Notes under the pieces: model-generated
Databases searched by the model: none
The model's input: only the letters and a program-made list of their open reading frames with translations
Told to the model about the DNA's origin: nothing
Shown here: piece after piece, positions 7,691 to 15,969 of the stretch
How positions within the stretch are numbered: the first letter of the stretch is position 1
Layout: the number at the start of each line of letters is the position of its first letter
Made by a program: the position numbers and the translations under genes
Source: CAYZPB01 sp964568525
GTDB taxonomy: Bacteria; Bacillota; Bacilli; Tepidibacillales; Tepidibacillaceae
Reading direction: 5' to 3'
Assembly (NCBI GenBank): GCA_964568525.1
Contig: CAZMPM010000002.1
Coordinates: forward strand, 1 to 64,000
Length of the DNA stretch: 64,000 bases

Positions 7691-8716
7691 ATGAAAAGAA
7701 AAATTCCAATTGCCTTGTTTCTCTTTGCATTAATATTTGCATTTTCCCCTGCCACTACAACTTATGCAGTTCCCGCAACAGGCATTAATAATTATTGCAT
7801 ATACAATATTATTAATTCCAACAGCAGTAAATATCTTAATGTTCATTTAGGCTATGATGTTAATAACACCAACGTTTATCAATGGAGTAATGATGGTGCC
7901 ATCGAACAGAGATTTAAAGCTGTTTATGACGCAAGTGAAGATGCGTACAGATTATATGCTATGAGCAGTTCTAATGGCACAAACAAAGTACTTGATATCG
8001 TCAAATTAAATGGAGCCGTTGTATCGGGATGTAATGTTCAAATATATAATCCAGTTGATGATGTAGCATAGCTGTGGTTACTTATCGAATTAACTAACAA
8101 TAAATATAAAATAGTGCCTAAATATGATACTAGTGTTGCTTTAACCGTCTATGGCACCGCAAACGGAACTGGAACTGGTATCACACCTACTTCTCCAGGA
8201 AATGTCTATGTTAGTACTTACACCGGAGCTTCAAGTCAGTTGTGGACATTCAATCCTATAGAAAACGCTCCATCTTCTTTTCAGTATATGTTTAAATCGC
8301 CAGAAATGCAAACATACATTTCTAACCCATATGGATGGAGAGGAAATGAGTTTCATAAAGGTATTGATATCACAACCGGTATACCAGGTGAAATAGAAGA
8401 CTATCCGGTTTACTGCGTTCTAAACGGAATAATTATTAAATATGGTTATTTTTCAGATAACATTACTACCTGCTCTGCAATCACGCACACCAACGGACAA
8501 ACAACCCGCTCGATACACATTAAACTTAGTGAAACACTTTTTGTAAATAATTTTATAAATACAGGAACAAAAATCGGAACTGTTAGCAATAAAGGATGTG
8601 GACCAAATAATTATCACTTGCATTTCGATGTCAATACGATTAATACATCTGATGGTACAATATTAAATAGTAGCAATACGATTGATCCCGCAACTCTTTT
8701 TCCAAATATTTTTTAA
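7691..8716 (+). pseudogene. Secreted ricin-type lectin / M23 peptidase, interrupted by an amber codon
   Basis: From the ATG at 7691 (after AGGAAG) the frame encodes a signal peptide (KRKIPIALFLFALIFAFSPATTTYA). A ricin-B-like beta-trefoil follows, up to about residue 195, then a LytM/M23 metallopeptidase with YGWRGNEFHKGIDI and NYHLHFDV, the HxxxD and HxH zinc motifs. M23 enzymes cut peptide bridges of peptidoglycan. An in-frame TAG at 8069-8071 splits it. The frame then resumes as LWLLIEL to 8716 without a shift. The TAG replaces the first residue of a QxW lectin motif (compare QRF earlier and QLW later), so ancestral CAG is likely. The peptidase half lacks its own export signal. Confidence 0.85.
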
Positions 8717-8731
8717 AAGGAGAGGTTTTAT

Positions 8732-9634
8732 ATGAAGAAATTTTATATGTTTCTTTTTGTAACTATCCTATTAGTTTCGTCTCTGTTCTTCTAATGTGGA
8801 TGTCAAAACAATTCAGTTGAAGAACGAAATACAAATGAGCAAGCCACTATGCCAGATCCGTTTCCTAAGAACTCTAGTGGTATTGGCGGTGAACTAAATG
8901 CACAATTTTACTCTACAGTATCTAGTGATTTAAACTATTTAGATATGGCATTAGTTCGATTGATTAATGATTCTGAATTTGATGAATGGATTTATTCACA
9001 TAGCAGCTCTACCAGCGATTATACTGCCATTAATGAATTAGCAAATCTATATTCTCTTGTGTGGGCATTTGATATTCCAGAGACCACTGTACGTGAGCTT
9101 TTAGTTTCACAGCGAGAGTTTATATTAGAAAATAAAATAAACGACTCATATTTTTCTGAGGATGATATTAATTTGCTATTATCACTGGACAACACTGCCG
9201 TAGCACAAAGGTTTGTCAGTCCTTATGAAATTCAAAAAGGTGAAAATATATATTCCGTAAAATGGATGTACCAACACCCAGTCACTGACTACACAGCTGC
9301 AGGTATCACGAAAAATGATGTCGAGAGCAGGTTAAATTATTATAGTGAATTTGCTTATACAGCTGTTGCAAAAAGTGCCTTCGAAAAGAAACTAAGCGAA
9401 TTTTTAGATAAGGAAGTAGTATTAAAGACTGAAGAAAAATATTCGATTACTGCAAAAGGTTTGACTTACACGATAGAATGGCTGGGCATGCACACTATTC
9501 AAGATTATGAAAAAGCAGGAATTACGACAGAACAGCTTTCTAATTTGCTCGCCAATATGACCGGATATGAAAGCACGCCTGAATATGATTGGATAAAAGG
9601 AGCTTATGACAGAATGATTGAAGACGGAATGTAA
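8732..9634 (+). pseudogene. Lipoprotein of unknown function with a TAA codon in its signal peptide
   Basis: A good site AAAAGGAGAGG precedes the ATG at 8732. The frame reads MKKFYMFLFVTILLVSSLFF, then TAA (8792-8794), then CGCQNNSVEERN and continues open to 9634 in the same frame. The pattern is a lipoprotein signal peptide whose lipobox residue beside the cysteine has become a stop; TCA (Ser) to TAA would explain it. The body is not recognised. It carries two repeats of about 50 residues, one around YSVKWMYQHPVTDYTAAGIT and one around YTIEWLGMHTIQDYEKAGIT. It lies 15 bases after the peptidase gene and was probably co-transcribed with it. The ATG at 8849 would yield only an unexported product. 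Confidence 0.75.
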
Positions 9635-9669
9635 TTTGGTTTAAGTACAATTTTCATTAATGTGCATAT

Positions 9670-9716
9670 AAAACAATCTACTTTGACCCAGATAATCAAA
9701 GTAGATTGTTTTTATT
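9670..9716 (+). terminator. Strong bidirectional terminator between the lipoprotein gene and thrS
   Basis: AAACAATCTACTTTG and CAAAGTAGATTGTTT form a 15-bp perfect stem with an 11-base loop, followed by TTTATT on the plus strand. An A-run on the other side makes it usable for thrS as well. Confidence 0.9.
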
Positions 9717-9787
9717 GTGCTTAGAAACATGAATTAACCTTTCTGTCAAATATTATTGTAAATTTATCCGCCAATCTAAAGTAACCT

Positions 9788-11695
9788 CTATTCCGATTTC
9801 GTCGCTATTTCCTTGAGGATATTAATGATAACCTCATCCGCAGCTTGAGCGCCAAGATCACCGACACCGCGCTTACGCACAGAAAGCTCGCGGTTTTCTA
9901 ACTCCTTGTCGCCGATTACCAGCATATAAGGGATTTTCTGTAGCTGAGCTTCACGAATCCGGTAGCCAATTTTTTCGTTGCGGTCATCGAGTTCCACGCG
10001 GATTCCTGCTTGTTCCATTTTGTAGCGCAGTTCTTCGGCATACTCATTGTGCGGCTCTGCGATTGGCAGAATTACTGCTTGAACCGGCGCTAACCAAGTC
10101 GGAAAAGCACCTGCATAATGTTCAATCAAGAGCGCTATAAAGCGCTCCAGCGAACCATAGATAACCCGGTGAATAACCACCGGCGTATGACGTGCGTTGT
10201 CCTCGCCAATATAGGAAAGCTCAAACTTCTCAGGCATCTGGAAGTCGAGTTGGATCGTTCCGGCTTGCCAAGTACGGCGCAAAGTATCAGATACGTGGAA
10301 GTCGATCTTCGGTCCGTAGAATGCACCATCGCCTTCGTTAATTTTGTAATCGATTCCCTTAGCATCAAGTACATTTTTCAAGGATTCAATCGCCTGATCC
10401 CAGAGTTCATCCGAACCCATCGATTTTTCAGGACGAGTTGACAACTCAACATGATAGGTAAAATCAAATAATGTGTAGAACTTATCGATTAATTCGATTA
10501 CGCCTGTTATCTCGCTCTCAATCTGATCCGGCCGACAGAATAGGTGGGCGTCGTCTTGAGTAAATGTGCGAACACGCAAGAGACCGCTCAGCGCCCCGCT
10601 CATCTCGTGACGGTGTACTAACCCCAGCTCGCCATAGCGAATTGGTAGATCGCGATAACTGTGTAACTTGGTTTTGTAAGTCAGCATTGAACCTGGGCAG
10701 TTCATCGGTTTAATCGCAAAGTCAATATTATCAACCTTAGTGAAATACATATTCTCATGGTAATGCTCCCAGTGGCCTGATTGCTCCCATAATCTGCGGT
10801 TCAATATAATTGGCGTCTTAATCTCCTGATAGCCAGCAAGTTGATGTTCATGTCGCCAGAGATTCTCCAGCTCATTGCGGATTACCATCCCATTCGGATG
10901 ATAGAACGGCATACCTGGTGCCTCTTCTGAGAAACTAAACAGATCAAGTTCTCGACCTAATTTGCGATGGTCGCGTTTCTTAGCCTCTTCGAGGAAATCT
11001 AGATAGTCTTCTAACTCTGATTCTTTAAAGAAAGATGTTCCATAAATCCGCTGCAATTGTGCACGTTCAGAATCGCCCCGCCAGTAGGCACCGGCAACGT
11101 TTAGTAATTTAAACGCTTTAATACCGCTTGTTGATGGCAAGTGCGGGCCACGACAAAGGTCAGCGAAATCACCCTGCTCATAAACAGAAATTTCTGAATC
11201 CTCGGGTAGCTCATTAATCAGTTCAACCTTATAGTTCTCACCAATATCACTAAAGCGCTTAAGCGCTTCCGCTCGTGAGAGGACACTCCTTCGGACAGGC
11301 ACGTTTTCGTTAACAATTCGGCGCATCTCTTTTTCGATTTTCGCCAGATCCTCCGGTGTAAATGATTCCTTGTAATCAATGTCGTAATAGAAACCGTCTT
11401 GAATTGTTGGTCCGATACCGAATTTCGCTTCCGGATAAAGTCGAGAGACGGCGTGCGCTAATAGATGCGCTGAACTATGGCGATAAATATCTAGCGCTTC
11501 TGGACTATCGCTTGTAATAATCTCTAACACTGCATCCTCCGTAATCGGTGTATAAATATCGATTAGGCGATTGTTGATTTTACCAGCTAGTGCTCTTTTA
11601 CGAAGGCCCGGGCTAATTGAGCCAGCTATCTCTTCGGTAGTAACTCCTTCTGCAAACTCTTTAACATCTCCATTTGGAAAAGTAATTTTTATCAT
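9788..11695 (-). CDS. thrS: Threonyl-tRNA synthetase
   Basis: Class II synthetase that charges tRNA-Thr; 635 residues, full length. In order: TGS domain (about 1-62), the N2 editing domain with HSSAHLLAHA and the distal RGPHLPSTS block, the catalytic core with motif 2 (GELGLVHRHEMSGALSGLLRVR) and the zinc-site residues in KPMNCPGSM, and motif 3 with VIHRVIYGSLERF. The C-terminal anticodon domain runs from about 535. A T-box leader precedes it. The gene is flanked by broken accessory genes on the other strand, but is itself intact. Confidence 0.98.
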   Translation of the reverse strand: MIKITFPNGDVKEFAEGVTTEEIAGSISPGLRKRALAGKINNRLIDIYTPITEDAVLEIITSDSPEALDIYRHSSAHLLAHAVSRLYPEAKFGIGPTIQDGFYYDIDYKESFTPEDLAKIEKEMRRIVNENVPVRRSVLSRAEALKRFSDIGENYKVELINELPEDSEISVYEQGDFADLCRGPHLPSTSGIKAFKLLNVAGAYWRGDSERAQLQRIYGTSFFKESELEDYLDFLEEAKKRDHRKLGRELDLFSFSEEAPGMPFYHPNGMVIRNELENLWRHEHQLAGYQEIKTPIILNRRLWEQSGHWEHYHENMYFTKVDNIDFAIKPMNCPGSMLTYKTKLHSYRDLPIRYGELGLVHRHEMSGALSGLLRVRTFTQDDAHLFCRPDQIESEITGVIELIDKFYTLFDFTYHVELSTRPEKSMGSDELWDQAIESLKNVLDAKGIDYKINEGDGAFYGPKIDFHVSDTLRRTWQAGTIQLDFQMPEKFELSYIGEDNARHTPVVIHRVIYGSLERFIALLIEHYAGAFPTWLAPVQAVILPIAEPHNEYAEELRYKMEQAGIRVELDDRNEKIGYRIREAQLQKIPYMLVIGDKELENRELSVRKRGVGDLGAQAADEVIINILKEIATKSE

Positions 11696-11747
11696 TTCCC
11701 ATTTCTCCTCCTTTTTAGTCAGACTAAGCTGCGTCGCTTAAGCCCCG

Positions 11748-11990
11748 AAAAACACAAAAAACATGCAGCTAATCCCGTATGGGACGATTGCATGTCGTGG
11801 TTCCACCCAATTTTAGCCTGGTTAGGCTCTCATTCAGATGATAACGGTTGCTCACCGGCTGCCGTTCGCGACAACTGCTCGTAGGTGGTAAACGATTAAG
11901 CCCGGTTAAGAGTCTTGCAGCTTGTGACTCTCTCTCTAGAAACTAGCGTCTAGTCGTTCGTGTCCTCTTCATAGCATTGATATGTTTTAT
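11748..11990 (-). ncRNA. T-box leader of thrS
   Basis: The T-box TGGGTGGAACCACG lies at 11796-11809 on the minus strand. The terminator pairs ACATGCA with TGCATGT (11761-11767 and 11789-11795), with an inner CCC/GGG pairing, and ends in TTTTTTGTGTTTTT. Upstream, Stem I contains AGAGAGAGAG and a TTTACCACC segment; ACC is a threonine codon and the best specifier candidate. The leader ends about 50 bases before the thrS ATG. Confidence 0.94.
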
Positions 11991-12110
11991 TAATGTCACT
12001 ATTATAAAGTTGCAGGTTAAATTAGTCAAGTTATACTATGAAACTATATCTAAAAAAAACATTGCGTATATATATAGATATATATGATACGATGCAAAAA
12101 GTAGATTGAT

Positions 12111-13467
12111 ATGGATAAAATGTTAAATTCTGTATTTGACATTTCTAATAGAAATTTATTATTAATAGAGGCTGGGCAAGAAATAATTGAATTTCTTAAA
12201 AACATCCGAAACAAGAAAGTGCGAACTAACACGAATAATAAATCCTTTAAAAATCTAGTAATCGGTTTAGGAATAACCAATTTTGGTGATAGTCTCTTCA
12301 TGATAGCCGCTCCAATCATGATCTACGCACAGACGCAAAGTGACATCTATGTTTCTATAAGTGCCTCTGCAGCTGTTTTTACAATGTTATTTGGTTTTTT
12401 ATTGGGTCCAATAATTAATAAGCTTGCCACCAGGAAATGGTTAATAAGATTTCAAATTGTCCAGTTGATTGCCATTGCTTTCATATTTTTATTTATCTAT
12501 CTGGGAATTAACGTGTACTCCTTTGGCCTAATTGTACTAGGACTATTAATCTTTAGTATTGGCAATTACTGTTCTTACATTTTAACGCAAATGATTGTAC
12601 CGAAAATTGTTGAGGATAGTAAACTCGAAAAATCGAATAGTATTGTGGCTGCGAGCAGAAATATTGTAAATGGTATAGCCGACGGAATTAGTGGTATTTT
12701 AATCGCCGTAGTCAGCTTCCTTGGCATATTTATTATAGATGTGGTCTCATATATTCTCACACTTTTCTTTGTCCGGAAAGTTGAAATCCCCCAAAGCGCA
12801 CCAACAACTAATCCAGTTGCTAAAGAAACTAATCAAGATGACAAAAATAAAGTTTTTGCAAATTATAAAATGGAGTTAAAAACTGGTTTTGCGGAAATTA
12901 TCAATAACTCATTTACAATCGGGATTCTGGCTTTTGCACTTGTTATACAGTTGCAAACGTCGATTTTGGCTGTTACCGCGGTAGGTTTTTTTTAGTGAAG
13001 CGGATAAAACATATTTATATGGTTTCTATTTTGCATCAATTCTGATTGGTTTTAGTATCGGGACCATCATTTCCAGTAAAATTATTCAGCGTGGAAACGT
13101 CGATAAATTTCTTGTTATTTCTTATTCCGTTGTGATTGTACTATGGATTGTAAGTATGATTATTTTCCAAGAATTTGGTCTACTTATTGTTGTCTTTATG
13201 ATGGCCATCTTATCAGGGATTTTCGAAATCTATATCGTAACTAAGTTCCAGCGAATTTACCAAGAAAGTTTAGGGAATGTTATGACGCTGTTTATGGCAA
13301 TATCTATTTTAGCACAATTATTAGGACTTATATTAGCTCCAGCTCTTATCTTCCTACTTGGATATTATAATGTGGTAGTATATGTTTCGTTACTTAATCT
13401 TCTAGCAATCGCCTTATATCTGTTAGCAAAACTTTTAAATAAAAACAAAAAAGTAGATAACAACTAG
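12111..13467 (+). pseudogene. MFS efflux-type transporter, frameshifted at a T8 run
   Basis: The first part (12111-12995) encodes about 290 residues and the rest (to 13467) continues in another frame. Together they give about 450 residues with roughly eleven hydrophobic segments, resembling the major-facilitator drug or macrolide efflux group (GITNFGDSLFMIAAPIMIY, then SILIGFSIGTIIS). The break is at eight T (12976-12983). Removing one T restores GFFSEADKTYLYGFYF, so it is slippage or a sequencing error. Residues 1-45 (through LLLIEAGQEIIEFLKNI) do not look like MFS sequence, and no clear ribosome site precedes the ATG. A possible promoter is TTGCGT-17-TGATAC at about 12063-12091. Substrate unknown. 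Confidence 0.78.
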
Positions 13468-13492
13468 TCATAGGAAACTATTTGTCATCTAC
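13440..13492 (-). terminator. Terminator at the end of the dnaB-his-mqnC run
   Basis: A 40-base near-palindrome at 13453-13492 (16-bp arms with two mismatches) is followed on the minus strand by TTTTTTGTTTTTATTT. It overlaps both the last bases of the plus-strand MFS gene and the mqnC stop codon, so the two convergent genes share it. Confidence 0.85.
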
Positions 13493-14622
13493 ATCGCAAA
13501 ATCTTTTTCCACTTGTTCACCTTCGGCAAAAATATGCAGGATCTCATAGCGTGTATTCCTCTGAGCTGGTGTAAAGCCCGCGAGACGAATTTGTTCCAGA
13601 ACCTGATTAGTATTTACCTTAAACTCAGTGCCCGCCGCAGCCACAACATTTTCTTCCATCATTGTGCTGCCAAAATCATTACAGCCATAGTGAAGTGCCT
13701 CACGACCAACCTCAGCACCCATCGTTACCCAGGATGCCTGGATATTCGGGATATTATCCAGAACTAAACGACTGATTGCTACCAGTCGCAGATACTCTTC
13801 AGGTGTAACCTTGGGATAAGTTCTCTCCATCGCCAATTCTGTATTCTCTGGCTGGAATGTCCAAGGAATAAATGCTGTAAAACCACCTGTTTCATCTTGT
13901 GCGTCACGTAACCTGATCAAATGTTTAATCCGCTCGTGCAACTTTTCACCCAACCCAACTACCATCGTACCTGTCGTGCTTAAACCCAAACGGTTAGCCG
14001 TCTTCATCACATTTATCCACTCTCGCCAAGATCCTTTATTTTCACTAATCGCTAGACGAATGCGATCATCAAGAATTTCTGCACCAGCACCAGGTAATGA
14101 GTCAAGTCCCGCATCCTTCAGCTGTGTAATCACAGACTCAAGTGATTCGCCGGACATCTCAACCATCTTTAGAATTTCCGAAGTTGAAAAAGAGTGAATA
14201 TGTACATCGGGAAAACGTTCTTTAATCGCTTTTAGGAGCTTCAAATAATAGCTAAGCGGTAACCCTGGATGTGTCCCACCCTGCATCAGGATTTCTGTTC
14301 CACCGACATCGACCAGCTCCTGTATCTTCTCCAAGATAACTGGTGTTGACAGCACATAGCCACCTGGTTCGCCAGGCTTTTTGTGAAAAGCACAGAAAGC
14401 ACACCCTGTATCGCAGACATTGGAATAGTTAATATTTCGCCCAATCACAAAAGACACAATGTCTTCCGGATGTAGCTGATTTCTAACTTGATGCGCCGCC
14501 GACCCCAACTCAGCAAGGTCAGCATTTTCATAGAGAAATAGCGCCTCCTCTTCAGAAAGCCGTTCGCCAGCTATGCGTTTATTCAAAAGCTCCGTGAGGT
14601 CAGACCCCTTGTGTAATTTCAT
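13489..14622 (-). CDS. mqnC: Cyclic dehypoxanthinyl futalosine synthase (radical SAM)
   Basis: Radical SAM enzyme of the futalosine route to menaquinone; it cyclises dehypoxanthine futalosine. About 377 residues. It shows GRNINYSNVCDTGCAFCAF (CxxxCxxC cluster motif), LMQGGTHPGLPLSYY, HIHSFSTSEI, LDSLPGAGAEIL and ETGGFTAFIPWTFQP, all typical of MqnC rather than MqnE or CofH. The ATG at 14622 follows AGGGGATTGAT and overlaps the ung stop by four bases (ATGA). No other mqn gene is in the window. It is the last gene of a long minus-strand run. If the call is right, the organism probably makes menaquinone. Confidence 0.9.
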   Translation of the reverse strand: MKLHKGSDLTELLNKRIAGERLSEEEALFLYENADLAELGSAAHQVRNQLHPEDIVSFVIGRNINYSNVCDTGCAFCAFHKKPGEPGGYVLSTPVILEKIQELVDVGGTEILMQGGTHPGLPLSYYLKLLKAIKERFPDVHIHSFSTSEILKMVEMSGESLESVITQLKDAGLDSLPGAGAEILDDRIRLAISENKGSWREWINVMKTANRLGLSTTGTMVVGLGEKLHERIKHLIRLRDAQDETGGFTAFIPWTFQPENTELAMERTYPKVTPEEYLRLVAISRLVLDNIPNIQASWVTMGAEVGREALHYGCNDFGSTMMEENVVAAAGTEFKVNTNQVLEQIRLAGFTPAQRNTRYEILHIFAEGEQVEKDFAM

Positions 14623-15320
14623 ATCAATCCCCTGCTCCAATCAATTTCATTTTTGCCTAACTCACGCAGTATCTCATTCACCTGCGAAAAATGATGGCAG
14701 CCAAAAAATCCGCGATAAGCAGATAACGGACTAGGATGCGCCGCCCTTAATATGTAGTGGTGGCTTGCAGTAATCAACTTCCCCTTCGTCTCGGCATTTC
14801 GACCCCATAAAAGAAAAATAACCGGTTTAGGGCGTTGGTTAAGAACATCAATTACTCGGTCGGTAAACTGCTCCCAGCCAATATTCTGATGAGAATTAGC
14901 CTGATCCGCGCGAACGGTTAAAACTGTGTTTAATAAAAGTACTCCCTGTTTAGCCCAGCTAGAAAGGTCGTCATTTGTCGCAGCTAAATCAGACATAGTT
15001 ATGCCTAAATCATCTTGCAACTCCTGATAAATATTGCGTAGTGACGGCGGTAGCGGTTGCCCCGCTTGAACAGAAAAAGCCAAGCCATGCGCCTGACCCT
15101 CACCGTGATAAGGATCCTGCCCTATAATTACCACGCGTGTATCATCATAGGTTGTTAAATTTAGAGCAGTGAACAATTGATTACTTGCCGGATAAATTGT
15201 ATATAGTGCAGACTCCTCTTCCAGCTTCGCCGCTAGTTCAATAAAATAATCCTCAGTCAGCTCGCCCTTTAAAAGCTCAGCCCAATCATTTTGTGGCCAA
15301 TTCTCAAATATTCTCCGCAT
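14619..15320 (-). CDS. ung: Uracil-DNA glycosylase, family 1
   Basis: Removes uracil from DNA as the first step of base excision repair. 233 residues, full length. It contains VVIIGQDPYHGEGQAHGLAFSV, with the catalytic Asp in GQDPYHG, and the C-terminal AAHPSPLSAYRGFFGCHHFS with the catalytic His and DNA-intercalation loop. The ATG follows GAAGGAATTGATAA. It lies 15 bases after hisIE and overlaps mqnC by four bases, so it is probably translated from the same mRNA as the his genes. There is no functional link to histidine synthesis; this is an opportunistic operon arrangement. Confidence 0.97.
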   Translation of the reverse strand: MRRIFENWPQNDWAELLKGELTEDYFIELAAKLEEESALYTIYPASNQLFTALNLTTYDDTRVVIIGQDPYHGEGQAHGLAFSVQAGQPLPPSLRNIYQELQDDLGITMSDLAATNDDLSSWAKQGVLLLNTVLTVRADQANSHQNIGWEQFTDRVIDVLNQRPKPVIFLLWGRNAETKGKLITASHHYILRAAHPSPLSAYRGFFGCHHFSQVNEILRELGKNEIDWSRGLI

Positions 15321-15335
15321 TTATCAATTCCTTCT

Positions 15336-15959
15336 TTATTTTCTTCTATCTCTTAACTCAGCCTTAATCTCCTCAATGTTCACATTCTCATTAACCATCA
15401 GCACCAGTAAATGATAAACTAAGTCGCTAAGCTCATAGACTAGTTCGTTTTTATCGTCACCCTTAGCGGCGATAATTACTTCGCTACTCTCTTCGCCCAC
15501 CTTTTTCAGAATCTTATCAAGTCCGGTTGTAAGCAAATAGCTAGTATAGGAATCCGCACTTGGATTCTCTTGACGCTCCTCAATTATTGCATAGAGCTCC
15601 TGCAAAATATGCGTTGTTTCACTCTCGTCGGCAATTACTTCATTGAAGAAACATGAGCGGTCGCCAGTATGACAGGCAACACCAGTCTGTTTAACCTTGA
15701 TTAAAAGCGTATCAGCATCACAGTCATAGTAAAGGCCTTTTAATTCCTGGATGTTTCCAGAAGTTGCGCCCTTCTTCCACAGCTCACTACGACTACGACT
15801 ATAGTAATAGACCTCACGTTCCGCAAGTGTCCGCTCTAATGCCTCCGCATTCTGATAAGCAAGCATCAACACTTCACCAGTTCGGTAATCCTGAGCAATC
15901 GCTGGTACTAGGCCAGCCTCGTTAAATTTTATTTTTGCAACCAATTCAGCATATTCCAT
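15336..15959 (-). CDS. hisIE: Bifunctional phosphoribosyl-AMP cyclohydrolase / phosphoribosyl-ATP pyrophosphatase
   Basis: Catalyses the second and third steps of histidine synthesis. 207 residues from the ATG at 15959, which follows GAGGTGATTATC; a longer start at 15980 would lack a good ribosome site. The N-terminal cyclohydrolase half has GEVLMLAYQNAEAL, YYSRSRSELWKKGATSGN and the metal-binding VACHTGDRSCFF. The C-terminal half is the MazG-like pyrophosphohydrolase with KKVGEESSEVIIAAK and LSDLVYHLLVLM. The HisI-HisE fusion is common. Its start is 10 bases after the hisAF stop, at the distal end of the his cluster. Confidence 0.96.
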   Translation of the reverse strand: MEYAELVAKIKFNEAGLVPAIAQDYRTGEVLMLAYQNAEALERTLAEREVYYYSRSRSELWKKGATSGNIQELKGLYYDCDADTLLIKVKQTGVACHTGDRSCFFNEVIADESETTHILQELYAIIEERQENPSADSYTSYLLTTGLDKILKKVGEESSEVIIAAKGDDKNELVYELSDLVYHLLVLMVNENVNIEEIKAELRDRRK

Positions 15960-15969
15960 GATAATCACC

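Noticed and set aside
7691..9634. Reassigned stop codons (TAG or TAA read as amino acids) in the two adjacent genes
   Set aside because: Both TAG and TAA serve as ordinary stops throughout the window (for example mqnC and the last pilus gene end in TAG, hisG in TAA), and no suppressor tRNA was seen. Mutation is the simpler reading.
7400..13500. Transposon or prophage carrying the broken genes
   Set aside because: No transposase, integrase, terminal inverted repeat or attachment duplication could be found.
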